Assembly (NCBI GenBank): GCA_031258835.1 | Contig: JAIRMH010000267.1 | Location: 1 to 33,691, forward strand | From: Tannerella sp. | GTDB taxonomy: Bacteria; Bacteroidota; Bacteroidia; Bacteroidales; Tannerellaceae | DNA: 33,691 nt | Direction of reading: 5' to 3' | Shown here: one piece after another, positions 1 through 7,563 of the stretch | Position numbering within the stretch: position 1 is the stretch's first letter | How the letters are laid out: the number at the start of each line of letters is the position of its first letter | Position numbers and translations under genes: made by a program | Notes under the pieces: generated by a model | The model's database searches: none | Seen by the model: only the letters and a program-made list of their open reading frames with translations | What the model was told of the DNA's origin: nothing

Positions 1-410
1 TCAATCGCTTTATCAGCGATTCAGGGAGAAAAAAACATAAAATAACTTTTTCTAAGAAACAGATACTTTTTTACATTTTTTCTGCTTGCTCACTTGCCTA
101 ATCTTAGGTAAGGTGGACACGATTTGCCTTTTATTTTTTATACATAATTGAAAACTGAAATTTTTTTTAATCGCTGAAGCGCTGCAACTTGTAAGAAATA
201 TCTTCCTCTGTAAAAACTTTTTTCATTTTATGCGCTTGGAAAACTCACATTTTTATGTAATTTTGTGCACGTCAAGGCCACAATATCTGTTCATAAACTT
301 ACATTTTAATTGTTTATCAATTATTTATTTAAAGCTACAAAGATAGCAATTGTACGTGAGAGTACGTCCGTACATCTATTACATGATAATAAAACGGCGA
401 CTCTCAGATT
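1..410. other. AT-rich non-coding left flank
   Basis: No credible gene is visible on either strand. A short open stretch enters from the left edge and stops within the first 101 bases in all three plus-strand frames; it is too short to assign. Small inverted repeats are present: AATCGCT/AGCGATT at 3-9 and 15-21, CTTGCCTAA/TTAGGTAAG at 93-101 and 104-112 (one G-T pair), and TGAGAGT/ACTCTCA at 357-363 and 400-406. The last lies just after the stop codon of the minus-strand regulator gene and could help end its transcript, although no clean T-run follows it on that strand. Confidence 0.6.
338..345 (-). promoter_or_regulatory. Possible leftward Bacteroidota -7 element
   Basis: Read on the minus strand this is TATCTTTG, an exact match to the Bacteroidota -7 consensus TAnnTTTG. 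I see no convincing -33 TTTG at the expected distance and no gene start to its left inside the window. If functional it would serve a leftward transcript beginning outside the window. An eight-base degenerate match can arise by chance in AT-rich DNA. Confidence 0.22.
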
Positions 411-2918
411 TTAATTCTTACGTTCTTCTCCGGTCAGCATTTCATAGGTTCGTTTGTAGTTTTTGAGGAAAACTTTGGCCTCTCTTTTTTTACCCAACTT
501 ATTGTAGGATTTGATGCAGATATTCAATATTTCTTCATTCAGCGGATCTATCATAAAAAAAGTAGTAGAAATAAGAATTATTTTTTGATATTGCTTTTCT
601 TTGTACAGATAAGTAATGTATTCCTTGAGCAATTGTGTCAGTTTTTCTTCTTCTCTTGATTTATAATCGTCGACTTCGGTATCGTGTACGCCTAAAAGGA
701 ACATGCCGTTACGTAAAATAGCTACAAGGCGTTCCATTAATTCCGTATACGATGCATGGTCGGTATACAGGCAATGTAAAATGCCGGAATACTCCAGATA
801 ATCGCAATAAAAAGGTTGTTCGAAAGTAAAGAACCATTGAGAGTTTTGATGAACCAGGAAAATTCCTCCAACATCTTCCAATATATTGCGCAAGCGCTTT
901 ACCGTTACTCCGCGTATATTTTTGGCTTCGTTTACATTTTTATCCGGCCACATTTTTGAGACTAATTCTTCGGTAGAAATTCCGCTTTCGTTGTTTGTAT
1001 GCAAAAGCACAAGAGAGAACAAAGCTCTCAATTTTATGCTGAAACGGTAGCTGATATCCATTCCTTTTCTGTCGAAAACCGTGAAGTTTCCAAAAATATA
1101 AACGGCCGATATTTTTTGCACTTTCCCGTCATATTCTTTTTCATTTTCATGAGGCAAATAGGGTAATTCTGTTTTCTCTTTTCCTTGTTTCTCTCTTTTC
1201 CAATAGAGGAAGCGCAAAAGAACGCATGTAACAAGAACAAGAGCGGCTATTGATGCAAATATACAGTACAGTTCGCGCGAAGAAACGGAATTTTCCAGTT
1301 GGGATTTTGTAATAGGAGGGGACAGCAATGAATAAATCTGCACATCAGTCTCATTTTTATCCGAAAACGCCCGGATTACGGCATAAAATTCGCTCATCTG
1401 TTTATTATAAAACAGGTTGACCGAGGTATTCATATCTTCCGAAATGAAATTGATAGAGTCGCTCATGACGTCGTACAATCCGTTTTGCAAATCGAAACGA
1501 TACAAATACCCAATGGTATTCGGTATGTGATGTGCATAACATAAAGCATAGAAATACTTCTTATCTTCGCTTAATATCAAGTTATTACCCGGGATAAATT
1601 CTACTTTGGGAATTTCGCGGAAACGCCATAATTCGGTAACAGTCAGTTGTTTGAGATTTAACAGATGTAAATCGTAGAGGTTATGGCCGCCATGTTCCTG
1701 TTTTCCTGTTTCATTTCCAAATCCGCCAAAAATTAGTTTTTCATCCGGCTGAGCGCCTTCTCCCACTGCAGAATAAAAACGAGGCGTTATTTTATCTCCG
1801 TAGCAATCAATAAATTCCCATTCCCGTTTCTCGTTGTTGTAGAAAGATATTTTATTCGAATATAGATGATTGCCGGAACCTCCGAATCGGTACAAATCGC
1901 CAGTCGACGAAAAAAAGTTATTGTGGTGCAACGAATTTCTTTCATTGGAAAGGTCAAGGCAAGTAAGCGTTAAATCGCCTGTCCGGATAATGGATTCCGG
2001 AATCGAACTTGTATCTCCGAATAAATAGCATTGCCTGGAATAGGTATCATAAATAGCGTCATTCACTCTGAATCCGGGAGGAATATGGTCGAACCTGTGG
2101 GTTTCCGTTTTGTCATGGCGGGGATAATAACATAAAATGGTATCGCTATTTATCAATATGATTCGGTTATTTGTTTCATCATATGCAACATAGGCTTTAT
2201 TCTTGATATGGAATTTCGATTTTGCCTGCCAGTAAAAATGTTTGTTGATCATCCATTCCGGATTTTTCACGATCGCTTTTACCTTTCCGGTCCGGTCGGA
2301 TGCAAAACAGCCTTTCGATTCTCTTAACGGGAAGAAAAATGACTTCCTTTGGTTTTGCCGGATGTGCAAATTCCGGATTAACATTTGAGGCACGTCCAGG
2401 TTTAAGCCGTACAGCCCGAACGTAAACTGAAGAAAAGAAGGATCTTTCAACCCCACAGGAGAACAAGTATATATGGAATCTTTCAAAACAATGTTTACCT
2501 TGTCTTCCCTGATATTAAAAAAAATGTCCAGGTGTAAGTTTTCTTTTTTATCAATATTTTCTTTGCTGATAGGAATTTGAACGGAATTGTGGGTGATCGG
2601 ACTATGGAAATCCAGATACATTTTATCAATACCATAGAAATTAACAAAGACAAATTCAACCTCCTGCTTTTGCTTGTTAATCACACGGAAAATATGTCCG
2701 AACTGATTGGCGTCCCAAATTGATAAATCAAAACTGACAAGGAATGAATCTTCAAATTTTTGAAGATTGTCGCCGAAAAGCACAAGCGATGTTCTTTTAT
2801 CTACTTTTTCCGCACTGGAGGTAAATAAAAGCCCGCCGGGCGACCTTTCCGAATAAGAATAAAAAGGGCAGAGACAGCAAACGGTAATAACAATATATAA
2901 TCTTTTTAAAAACGACAT
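411..2918 (-). CDS. Membrane-spanning Kelch-sensor/SARP-type transcriptional regulator
   Basis: Probable one-component regulator of the locus, 835 residues from ATG at 2918. A TTG six bases upstream is an alternative start. The order is: signal peptide or anchor at the N-terminus (hydrophobic IVITVCCLCPF); a LamG-like sandwich (about 25-200); Kelch/galactose-oxidase-like repeats with GG-containing blades (about 330-430); one transmembrane helix (about 551-573, IFASIAALVLVTCVLL) followed by basic residues; a cytoplasmic winged-helix domain (about 600-710) of the SARP/OmpR type, with GNFTVFDRKG at its start and VTVKRLRNILE in the recognition region; and a helical BTAD/TPR-like tail to the end. 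This layout would let an extracytoplasmic signal control a cytoplasmic DNA-binding domain without a kinase. It starts 2 bases after the stop of the upstream hydrolase gene (TGATCATG), so the two are probably translationally coupled. The family assignment of the winged helix is good; the ligand is unknown. Confidence 0.8.
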   Translation of the reverse strand: MSFLKRLYIVITVCCLCPFYSYSERSPGGLLFTSSAEKVDKRTSLVLFGDNLQKFEDSFLVSFDLSIWDANQFGHIFRVINKQKQEVEFVFVNFYGIDKMYLDFHSPITHNSVQIPISKENIDKKENLHLDIFFNIREDKVNIVLKDSIYTCSPVGLKDPSFLQFTFGLYGLNLDVPQMLIRNLHIRQNQRKSFFFPLRESKGCFASDRTGKVKAIVKNPEWMINKHFYWQAKSKFHIKNKAYVAYDETNNRIILINSDTILCYYPRHDKTETHRFDHIPPGFRVNDAIYDTYSRQCYLFGDTSSIPESIIRTGDLTLTCLDLSNERNSLHHNNFFSSTGDLYRFGGSGNHLYSNKISFYNNEKREWEFIDCYGDKITPRFYSAVGEGAQPDEKLIFGGFGNETGKQEHGGHNLYDLHLLNLKQLTVTELWRFREIPKVEFIPGNNLILSEDKKYFYALCYAHHIPNTIGYLYRFDLQNGLYDVMSDSINFISEDMNTSVNLFYNKQMSEFYAVIRAFSDKNETDVQIYSLLSPPITKSQLENSVSSRELYCIFASIAALVLVTCVLLRFLYWKREKQGKEKTELPYLPHENEKEYDGKVQKISAVYIFGNFTVFDRKGMDISYRFSIKLRALFSLVLLHTNNESGISTEELVSKMWPDKNVNEAKNIRGVTVKRLRNILEDVGGIFLVHQNSQWFFTFEQPFYCDYLEYSGILHCLYTDHASYTELMERLVAILRNGMFLLGVHDTEVDDYKSREEEKLTQLLKEYITYLYKEKQYQKIILISTTFFMIDPLNEEILNICIKSYNKLGKKREAKVFLKNYKRTYEMLTGEERKN

Positions 2919-2920
2919 GA

Positions 2921-5410
2921 TCAATCGGGCTGAAAAATCAATTTATCTTCCATCATTTTAATAAAGTAACCGCCAAGCACAGATCGTGCGCGGAACGATA
3001 TATGCTCCGGCTTGTCTGTCCAGTACCAATCAGACATGGGTATCCGGTCTGTCGTTTCATTCACAAAACGGTAGAGTGGATTGATAAAATGTTGAAAATC
3101 GGATGTACTGCGTGATAAAGTGGCAGACCAAACAATCCAGTCGGCTTTTGTATACTGATGTCTGCTGTCCAATGGTAATCCATATTTGTTTTGGCGGGTC
3201 AGATAATAAGCGATTTCTTTTTCCGGCACTTCGTGAGGAAATACATTTATCTTCATAATCTTATCCCAGACTAAGTTGTATTTTTGGCTCCAAGTTTCGG
3301 GTTGGTCAAAAGCAAGACGGTAATGGTCGCCATCATCCGATTTTTCTACCCATTCCAATGCCATTTTGCGTGCTAAAGCCATATATTTCCGTGCAATATC
3401 GTTCTGTCCCAACATATCGGCCAGACGCCCGTATGAAGCGATCGCTTGAATCGCTTTAATCGAAAGATTGGCGTTGTGCGCCAAATATCCGGTAAATACA
3501 TCTGTAGTTTCCTGATATTCGGGATCAAATCCTTTTTTTACAAGAAAATCAGCCCATTGGGAGAGCGTTTCCCAATGTTGCTGAGCATACTGGGCATTTC
3601 CTTCCATGGTTGCAATTGCCGCAGTAAGAATAAGCATATTGCCGGATTCTTCCACAGGAAGGAATATTTCCGAAAGCTGTCCGTTGGCTATGGGATAAAT
3701 ACCAATATCATGCGGAGCAAAAGGCTCTTTCCACTTTCCACTTTCTACATAATAAAAAATAGGATTCAACATTCCTTTTAGCAATTCGACATTATACAGT
3801 AAAAATAACGGAGCAGAAGGATACGATACATCTACGGTTGCGACGTGTCCGCCGCTGTAATTTTCTTTCGACAAAAACAGCAAATCGCCATTAGAAGCTT
3901 GCAATAATTTATGAGCAGATACCGATTGCCGGTAAGCCAGGGCGCACAGTTCGGCATATTCCTTTCCCCCGCACCGGATCGCCTCTTTCATAAGCGTATT
4001 ATCAAATTTGTCGCACGCTTTTTTGAGCGACCGATACTCTTTTGCTGCCGTTGAGAAAAGGTCATAAATATCTTTATCACCGTTTCGGTTCCAATAAGGA
4101 CGAAGGTTTTCGCCGAAATAGCAGATAGAATAAATATCATCGTATCCCAACATGAAGTAACCGCTTTCCGTTTTTTTCACCTTTCCCAGGGAACGAACAT
4201 AAGCAAGTCTGTTCTGTTCATCGGGAGAAACCGGATTATTTCCGCTAAGGGAACCTGACCGGCTAAAATCCGTACGCATTGTGTAAGGATTTCCTGTGGC
4301 CGACTGTGTATATTCTTTTCCTGCACATAAATAAAAATATCCCCAATCAATGCGGACAAGATCGCCTTTTCTCCCTAATATTTCTTGTTTTTTGCTTCCT
4401 GTTTTCAGATACAATAAACCGTCTTTTTCAAAAGTTTCACTTTCGCTTGGCTGGTTAAACACATGTAATGCCCAAGAAGTTGCGGCTTCCAAATACAGCT
4501 CGACCGTATGCGATTGGGAATCGTTGGAGGAAATCTTGTAAGAAATGTAATTAACCGGCCGGGACAGCAAATCAAGGTTATCCATCAGTAGGGGCGCAGT
4601 GAAAGTCAATTCCATATCCACCGGCCCACAGGTGAAATGATATATTGTTTGAGTAGGAAGCGCCGTTACCGAATTTTGCAACGCTGTTTCTGTAAAGCAC
4701 GGCCGTTCTTCTATTTCCATGTCTAACCCCACGTCAAAATAGGCTTCTCCCCCTGTATTCCGGCAATGTGCCGCAATGACATTTTTCCCTTTTTGTAATG
4801 ACGATATGGCTTCTTCCGGTAGCTCTATCAAGGCATTCGTCTGGCATTTGTTATTTACAGCGACAACTTCTATTCCATTGATATAAATCTCCACATCATC
4901 ATCGTGCGAGTACTCTAAAAAGATTTTTTTATCCGTCAACTGCTCATCCAGCATAAATTCTCTTCTCACCCAAATATCATCGTCTTCCCACAGGGTATTG
5001 ATATTTTTATTGTTCTTGTGTTTTCCGAAAGCAGCTTTGCCCCATTTCCATTTATTGTCATCAAAAAACCTTGCCGTCCAATTACCAAGAGGTTTTTCGT
5101 TTACATATTTAGCATCCCAGCTTTCACCTTCGCTCGTTTTTTCCAATGGTGTGAACAACTTGTTCTCAACGCCCATGAAACGGAAAACTTTACCGTCGAC
5201 ACGAACAGCGCCCAATAAAGGAAACTCCATTCCCGTCCAATGTGATAATTGTTGATTATATAAGGTATCGCCAAACAACCACGCATTTGTATAAGTATCT
5301 ATATTAATCAATGGATACGCCGACGCTCGCAACCGACTTGAAATACGAGGCTCATTTTGTTCTGTACATGCACAAGCGAATATAAATAGATAGAAAATAT
5401 ATTTTTTCAT
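2921..5410 (-). CDS. DUF4965/DUF1793 glutaminase A-like lipoprotein with inserted jelly-roll
   Basis: Predicted surface or periplasmic lipoprotein of the glutaminase A-like family, which has a DUF4964, DUF5127, DUF4965, DUF1793 order and an (alpha/alpha)6-type catalytic half. The activity in Bacteroidota is uncertain and a role on glycans is an inference from context. I start it at ATG 5410 (829 residues), because the next residues form a lipoprotein signal (MKKYIFYLFIFACACTEQ, lipid Cys at 13 or 15); an ATG 60 bases upstream would place a charged extension before it. Segments: DUF4964 about 25-75 (AYPLINIDTYTNAWLFGD), a galactose-binding-like jelly roll about 80-238 (WTARFFDDNKW, HDDDVEIYING, AAHCRNTGGEAYFDVGL), DUF5127 about 240-410, DUF4965 about 415-580 (SYPSAPLFLLYN), DUF1793 about 580-825 (AIASYGRLADMLG, WIVWSATL). 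The same jelly roll occurs in the three GH2-type proteins of the opposite operon. It is first in the minus-strand operon with the regulator. Confidence 0.85.
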   Translation of the reverse strand: MKKYIFYLFIFACACTEQNEPRISSRLRASAYPLINIDTYTNAWLFGDTLYNQQLSHWTGMEFPLLGAVRVDGKVFRFMGVENKLFTPLEKTSEGESWDAKYVNEKPLGNWTARFFDDNKWKWGKAAFGKHKNNKNINTLWEDDDIWVRREFMLDEQLTDKKIFLEYSHDDDVEIYINGIEVVAVNNKCQTNALIELPEEAISSLQKGKNVIAAHCRNTGGEAYFDVGLDMEIEERPCFTETALQNSVTALPTQTIYHFTCGPVDMELTFTAPLLMDNLDLLSRPVNYISYKISSNDSQSHTVELYLEAATSWALHVFNQPSESETFEKDGLLYLKTGSKKQEILGRKGDLVRIDWGYFYLCAGKEYTQSATGNPYTMRTDFSRSGSLSGNNPVSPDEQNRLAYVRSLGKVKKTESGYFMLGYDDIYSICYFGENLRPYWNRNGDKDIYDLFSTAAKEYRSLKKACDKFDNTLMKEAIRCGGKEYAELCALAYRQSVSAHKLLQASNGDLLFLSKENYSGGHVATVDVSYPSAPLFLLYNVELLKGMLNPIFYYVESGKWKEPFAPHDIGIYPIANGQLSEIFLPVEESGNMLILTAAIATMEGNAQYAQQHWETLSQWADFLVKKGFDPEYQETTDVFTGYLAHNANLSIKAIQAIASYGRLADMLGQNDIARKYMALARKMALEWVEKSDDGDHYRLAFDQPETWSQKYNLVWDKIMKINVFPHEVPEKEIAYYLTRQNKYGLPLDSRHQYTKADWIVWSATLSRSTSDFQHFINPLYRFVNETTDRIPMSDWYWTDKPEHISFRARSVLGGYFIKMMEDKLIFQPD

Positions 5411-5437
5411 CTGTATTGTGTTTTTCGTATATTTTTG

Positions 5438-5445
5438 CAAAGCTA
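5438..5445 (-). promoter_or_regulatory. Candidate -7 promoter element for the minus-strand operon
   Basis: On the minus strand this reads TAGCTTTG, an exact fit to TAnnTTTG, and lies about 28 bases upstream of the chosen ATG at 5410. That would give a leader of roughly 20 nt. The best upstream TTTG (5463-5460) is only 14 bases from the -7 box, closer than the usual 19-20, so the -33 element is weak. The position also argues against the upstream in-frame ATG at 5470, which would lie before the transcript start. Confidence 0.42.
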
Positions 5446-5575
5446 CAATTTTTTTTTTGCAAAGTTGCATTTTTTTTAACTGTTTCCACTTTATAAAAAA
5501 ATAAAACGCTTTTTGAAATATTTATACTTAGTAATGAAAAAATTATAACTTATAAGATATTAAACGGAAGACAAA

Positions 5576-5600
5576 AGACAAAAAGACGTCTTTTATGTCT
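5576..5600. repeat. Palindrome AAAAGACGTCTTTT with extended arms
   Basis: A perfect 14-base palindrome (AAAAGACGTCTTTT, 5581-5594) is flanked by AGACA at 5576-5580 and TGTCT at 5596-5600, which extend the inverted repeat with a single-base bulge (5595). It sits in the divergent region, about 170 bases from the minus-strand ATG. It could be an operator for a dimeric regulator or a bidirectional hairpin; the sequence alone does not decide. Confidence 0.5.
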
Positions 5601-5825
5601 CTGTCTGCCATCTTTGATCTTTTGTATTCTATCTTCAATTCGCATCCTTAAAAAAACTTATTATCAGCTAATTACAATAAAAAAAACTTTTTCCCAATTT
5701 TATCAATAGCTGTGAAGTAAAATATTTTGCCTCAAATTACTGTTTTTTTCGCCATGTAACCCTATATGTAACCCAAAAAATAATCATAGTTTATTTATAT
5801 TTACAAGACTTAAATGTATCGTATA

Positions 5826-5848
5826 ATCGCAATAATTAATTATGCGAT
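5826..5848. repeat. Inverted repeat ATCGCA...TGCGAT around TAATTAATTA
   Basis: Exact 6-base arms ATCGCA (5826-5831) and TGCGAT (5843-5848) enclose the self-complementary decamer TAATTAATTA (5833-5842), with one unpaired A between them. It lies about 240 bases before the first plus-strand gene of the operon. An operator for the neighbouring regulator is plausible but not shown. Confidence 0.45.
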
Positions 5849-6088
5849 CACATTATTAAATTTAATGTTTTAAATCTAATTTATTATGAATAACATTTGT
5901 AATTTTTTGTTGCAGCATTTATTCACGCCGATAAATCTATCGCTGACGGTTTTCCCTCTTAATACTTTATACTTTCCGGTCTTAATTTTTATTTTACTTG
6001 CCGCAATGATTAGAAAAAAGTATTATTCTATTCAGTCAATAGCACGTAAAGCAATAACAATCAATATAGTTTCTTAAAAATAAAAATA

Positions 6089-7549
6089 ATGATGAAAAAA
6101 AACAAATTAAAATTATGGAAAGCTGTAATTGCGCCATGTTTACTTTTTTCACTCTTCCTTACTTGCTGTGAAGATGAAACAAAAGAAGTAAAAACAATTG
6201 TGCCTTACAATCCTTCCAAGCCAATCATTATCGACAGGTTTTTGCCCGACAGCGGGCGCGTAGCTACGCAAATGTTTATTTGGGGCGAAAATTTCGGCGG
6301 TAACAAAGACAGTATATCTGTCTTTATCAACGACAAGAAAGCCGCAGTAATTGGCGTGAATCCCTCAGGGACGCTCCTCTATTGTATTGTTCCCTCGTTG
6401 AGAGGCGACGAGATCCGCAAAGATGGCGACGAATTGAAAGCCCCGATAAAAGTAGTTGTCGCAAATAAGGAAAGTAATGTACCCGACAAGCAGTTGGTTT
6501 ACACTTTCTCCCAGAATGTATCCACCTTCCTTGGTTTTACCGACCAGGACGGCAATAGCGATATCATTGATGGTGAGTTTGAAAAAGCGCAATTCAAAAG
6601 TCCTTTCTGGCTGGCTTTCGATACTGACATCAACGGTCAATCGGGGCCTGATGGAAAGCCTAAGAAAAACATTTATCTGATTGAAGAAAACGTCGGTTTG
6701 CGCTTCATTGATTTGTATAATAAAAATGTTTCTACCGTTTTCAGTGTCGGCAACGGAGTAAATCGCCCGAGAACAATCGCATTTACGTTGAGCAACGATA
6801 CAATGATTATTGCAAACGACGGTGACGAATGGGATTGGATCGGAACTATTATTATTCCGCGCGACACTGTGAGTCGCCGTTTCATGTCTCCCTGGCGTGC
6901 GGTAATGCACCACAAACAATGCAACGGAGGCGCTGTTCACCCTGCTACGGGCGATTACTGGTTCAATTCTTACAGCAAATCGCAAGTATATAAAGTCTTT
7001 GAGCGTTCCGGAGAGATTTGGCGTTATGGAGGGCCGACTGCCGACAGACTCAATGAAGACGGAAAGGAAGGAACAAACTGTTTCTTCTATGTACAGGACG
7101 ACAACTGGGAATTTAATATCCAAATCGCGCCGAGCGGAAAGTTTGCTTATATCGTGAGCAAAAACCAGCATTATATTGCCAGTATGCAATACAGTTTAGA
7201 GAAAGGCGCTTTTGAAAAACCGGGACCTTTTGCCGGAGCCAGACAGAAATCAGGATTTCAAGACGGAGTAACCGGTAATGCACTTTTCAATGAGCCGCAA
7301 CAGGGAGCTTTCGACAAGAACGATAATTTCTATGTATGCGACGGAGAAAACAATTGTATTCGCATGGTGACGCCGGAAGGGCAAGTTTCTACATTTGCCG
7401 GACGTCCCGGAAATCCGGGATACTCCGACGGCGCTTTGCGCGATGCTCAATTCGACGGGCCTTTCGGAATTATTTACGACGACGATATAGAGACGTTCTA
7501 CATCGCCGACCGCGACAACTTTCGTATTAGATCCATCAAAGTAGAATAA
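6089..7549 (+). CDS. IPT/TIG and NHL-repeat surface lipoprotein
   Basis: Predicted surface glycan-binding lipoprotein of 486 residues, first gene of the plus-strand operon. The N-terminus has a lipoprotein signal (LLFSLFLTCCEDE, lipid Cys in FLTC). An IPT/TIG immunoglobulin-like domain follows at about 45-140 (IIDRFLPDSGRVATQMFIWG, ENFGG). The rest, about 150-486, is a beta-propeller of NHL type; the clearest repeats are near the end (GFQDGVTGNALFNEPQQGAF, then DGENNCIRMVTPEGQVSTFA, then FYIADRDNFRIRSI). Proteins with this TIG-NHL layout are common next to susCD pairs, where they usually occupy the SusE/F-like binding role. Two ATG codons stand in tandem at 6089 and 6092. The stop is 14 bases before susC, so co-transcription is likely. 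Ligand unknown. Confidence 0.88.
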   Translation: MMKKNKLKLWKAVIAPCLLFSLFLTCCEDETKEVKTIVPYNPSKPIIIDRFLPDSGRVATQMFIWGENFGGNKDSISVFINDKKAAVIGVNPSGTLLYCIVPSLRGDEIRKDGDELKAPIKVVVANKESNVPDKQLVYTFSQNVSTFLGFTDQDGNSDIIDGEFEKAQFKSPFWLAFDTDINGQSGPDGKPKKNIYLIEENVGLRFIDLYNKNVSTVFSVGNGVNRPRTIAFTLSNDTMIIANDGDEWDWIGTIIIPRDTVSRRFMSPWRAVMHHKQCNGGAVHPATGDYWFNSYSKSQVYKVFERSGEIWRYGGPTADRLNEDGKEGTNCFFYVQDDNWEFNIQIAPSGKFAYIVSKNQHYIASMQYSLEKGAFEKPGPFAGARQKSGFQDGVTGNALFNEPQQGAFDKNDNFYVCDGENNCIRMVTPEGQVSTFAGRPGNPGYSDGALRDAQFDGPFGIIYDDDIETFYIADRDNFRIRSIKVE

Positions 7550-7563
7550 AATATTAAATAAAT

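Larger units (their letters stand above)
5471..6088. other. Divergent non-coding region between the two operons
   Basis: AT-rich region of about 0.6 kb separating the minus-strand regulator operon from the plus-strand susCD operon. It should contain both promoters and any operator. I see two palindromic elements, listed separately, but no exact TAnnTTTG on the plus strand; the closest is the TATTTTG core around 5724-5730. A 63-codon reading frame at 5886-6077 is present but looks fortuitous. The plus-strand leader may therefore be long. Confidence 0.6.

Noticed and set aside
2918-5470. Longer start for the DUF4965-family protein at ATG 5470
   Set aside because: It would place a charged 20-residue extension before a lipoprotein signal and start upstream of the best promoter match. 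ATG 5410 is preferred.
5886-6077. 63-codon plus-strand reading frame in the divergent region
   Set aside because: It has no recognisable domain, lies in AT-rich DNA where short hydrophobic frames arise by chance, and probably belongs to the leader or promoter of the operon.
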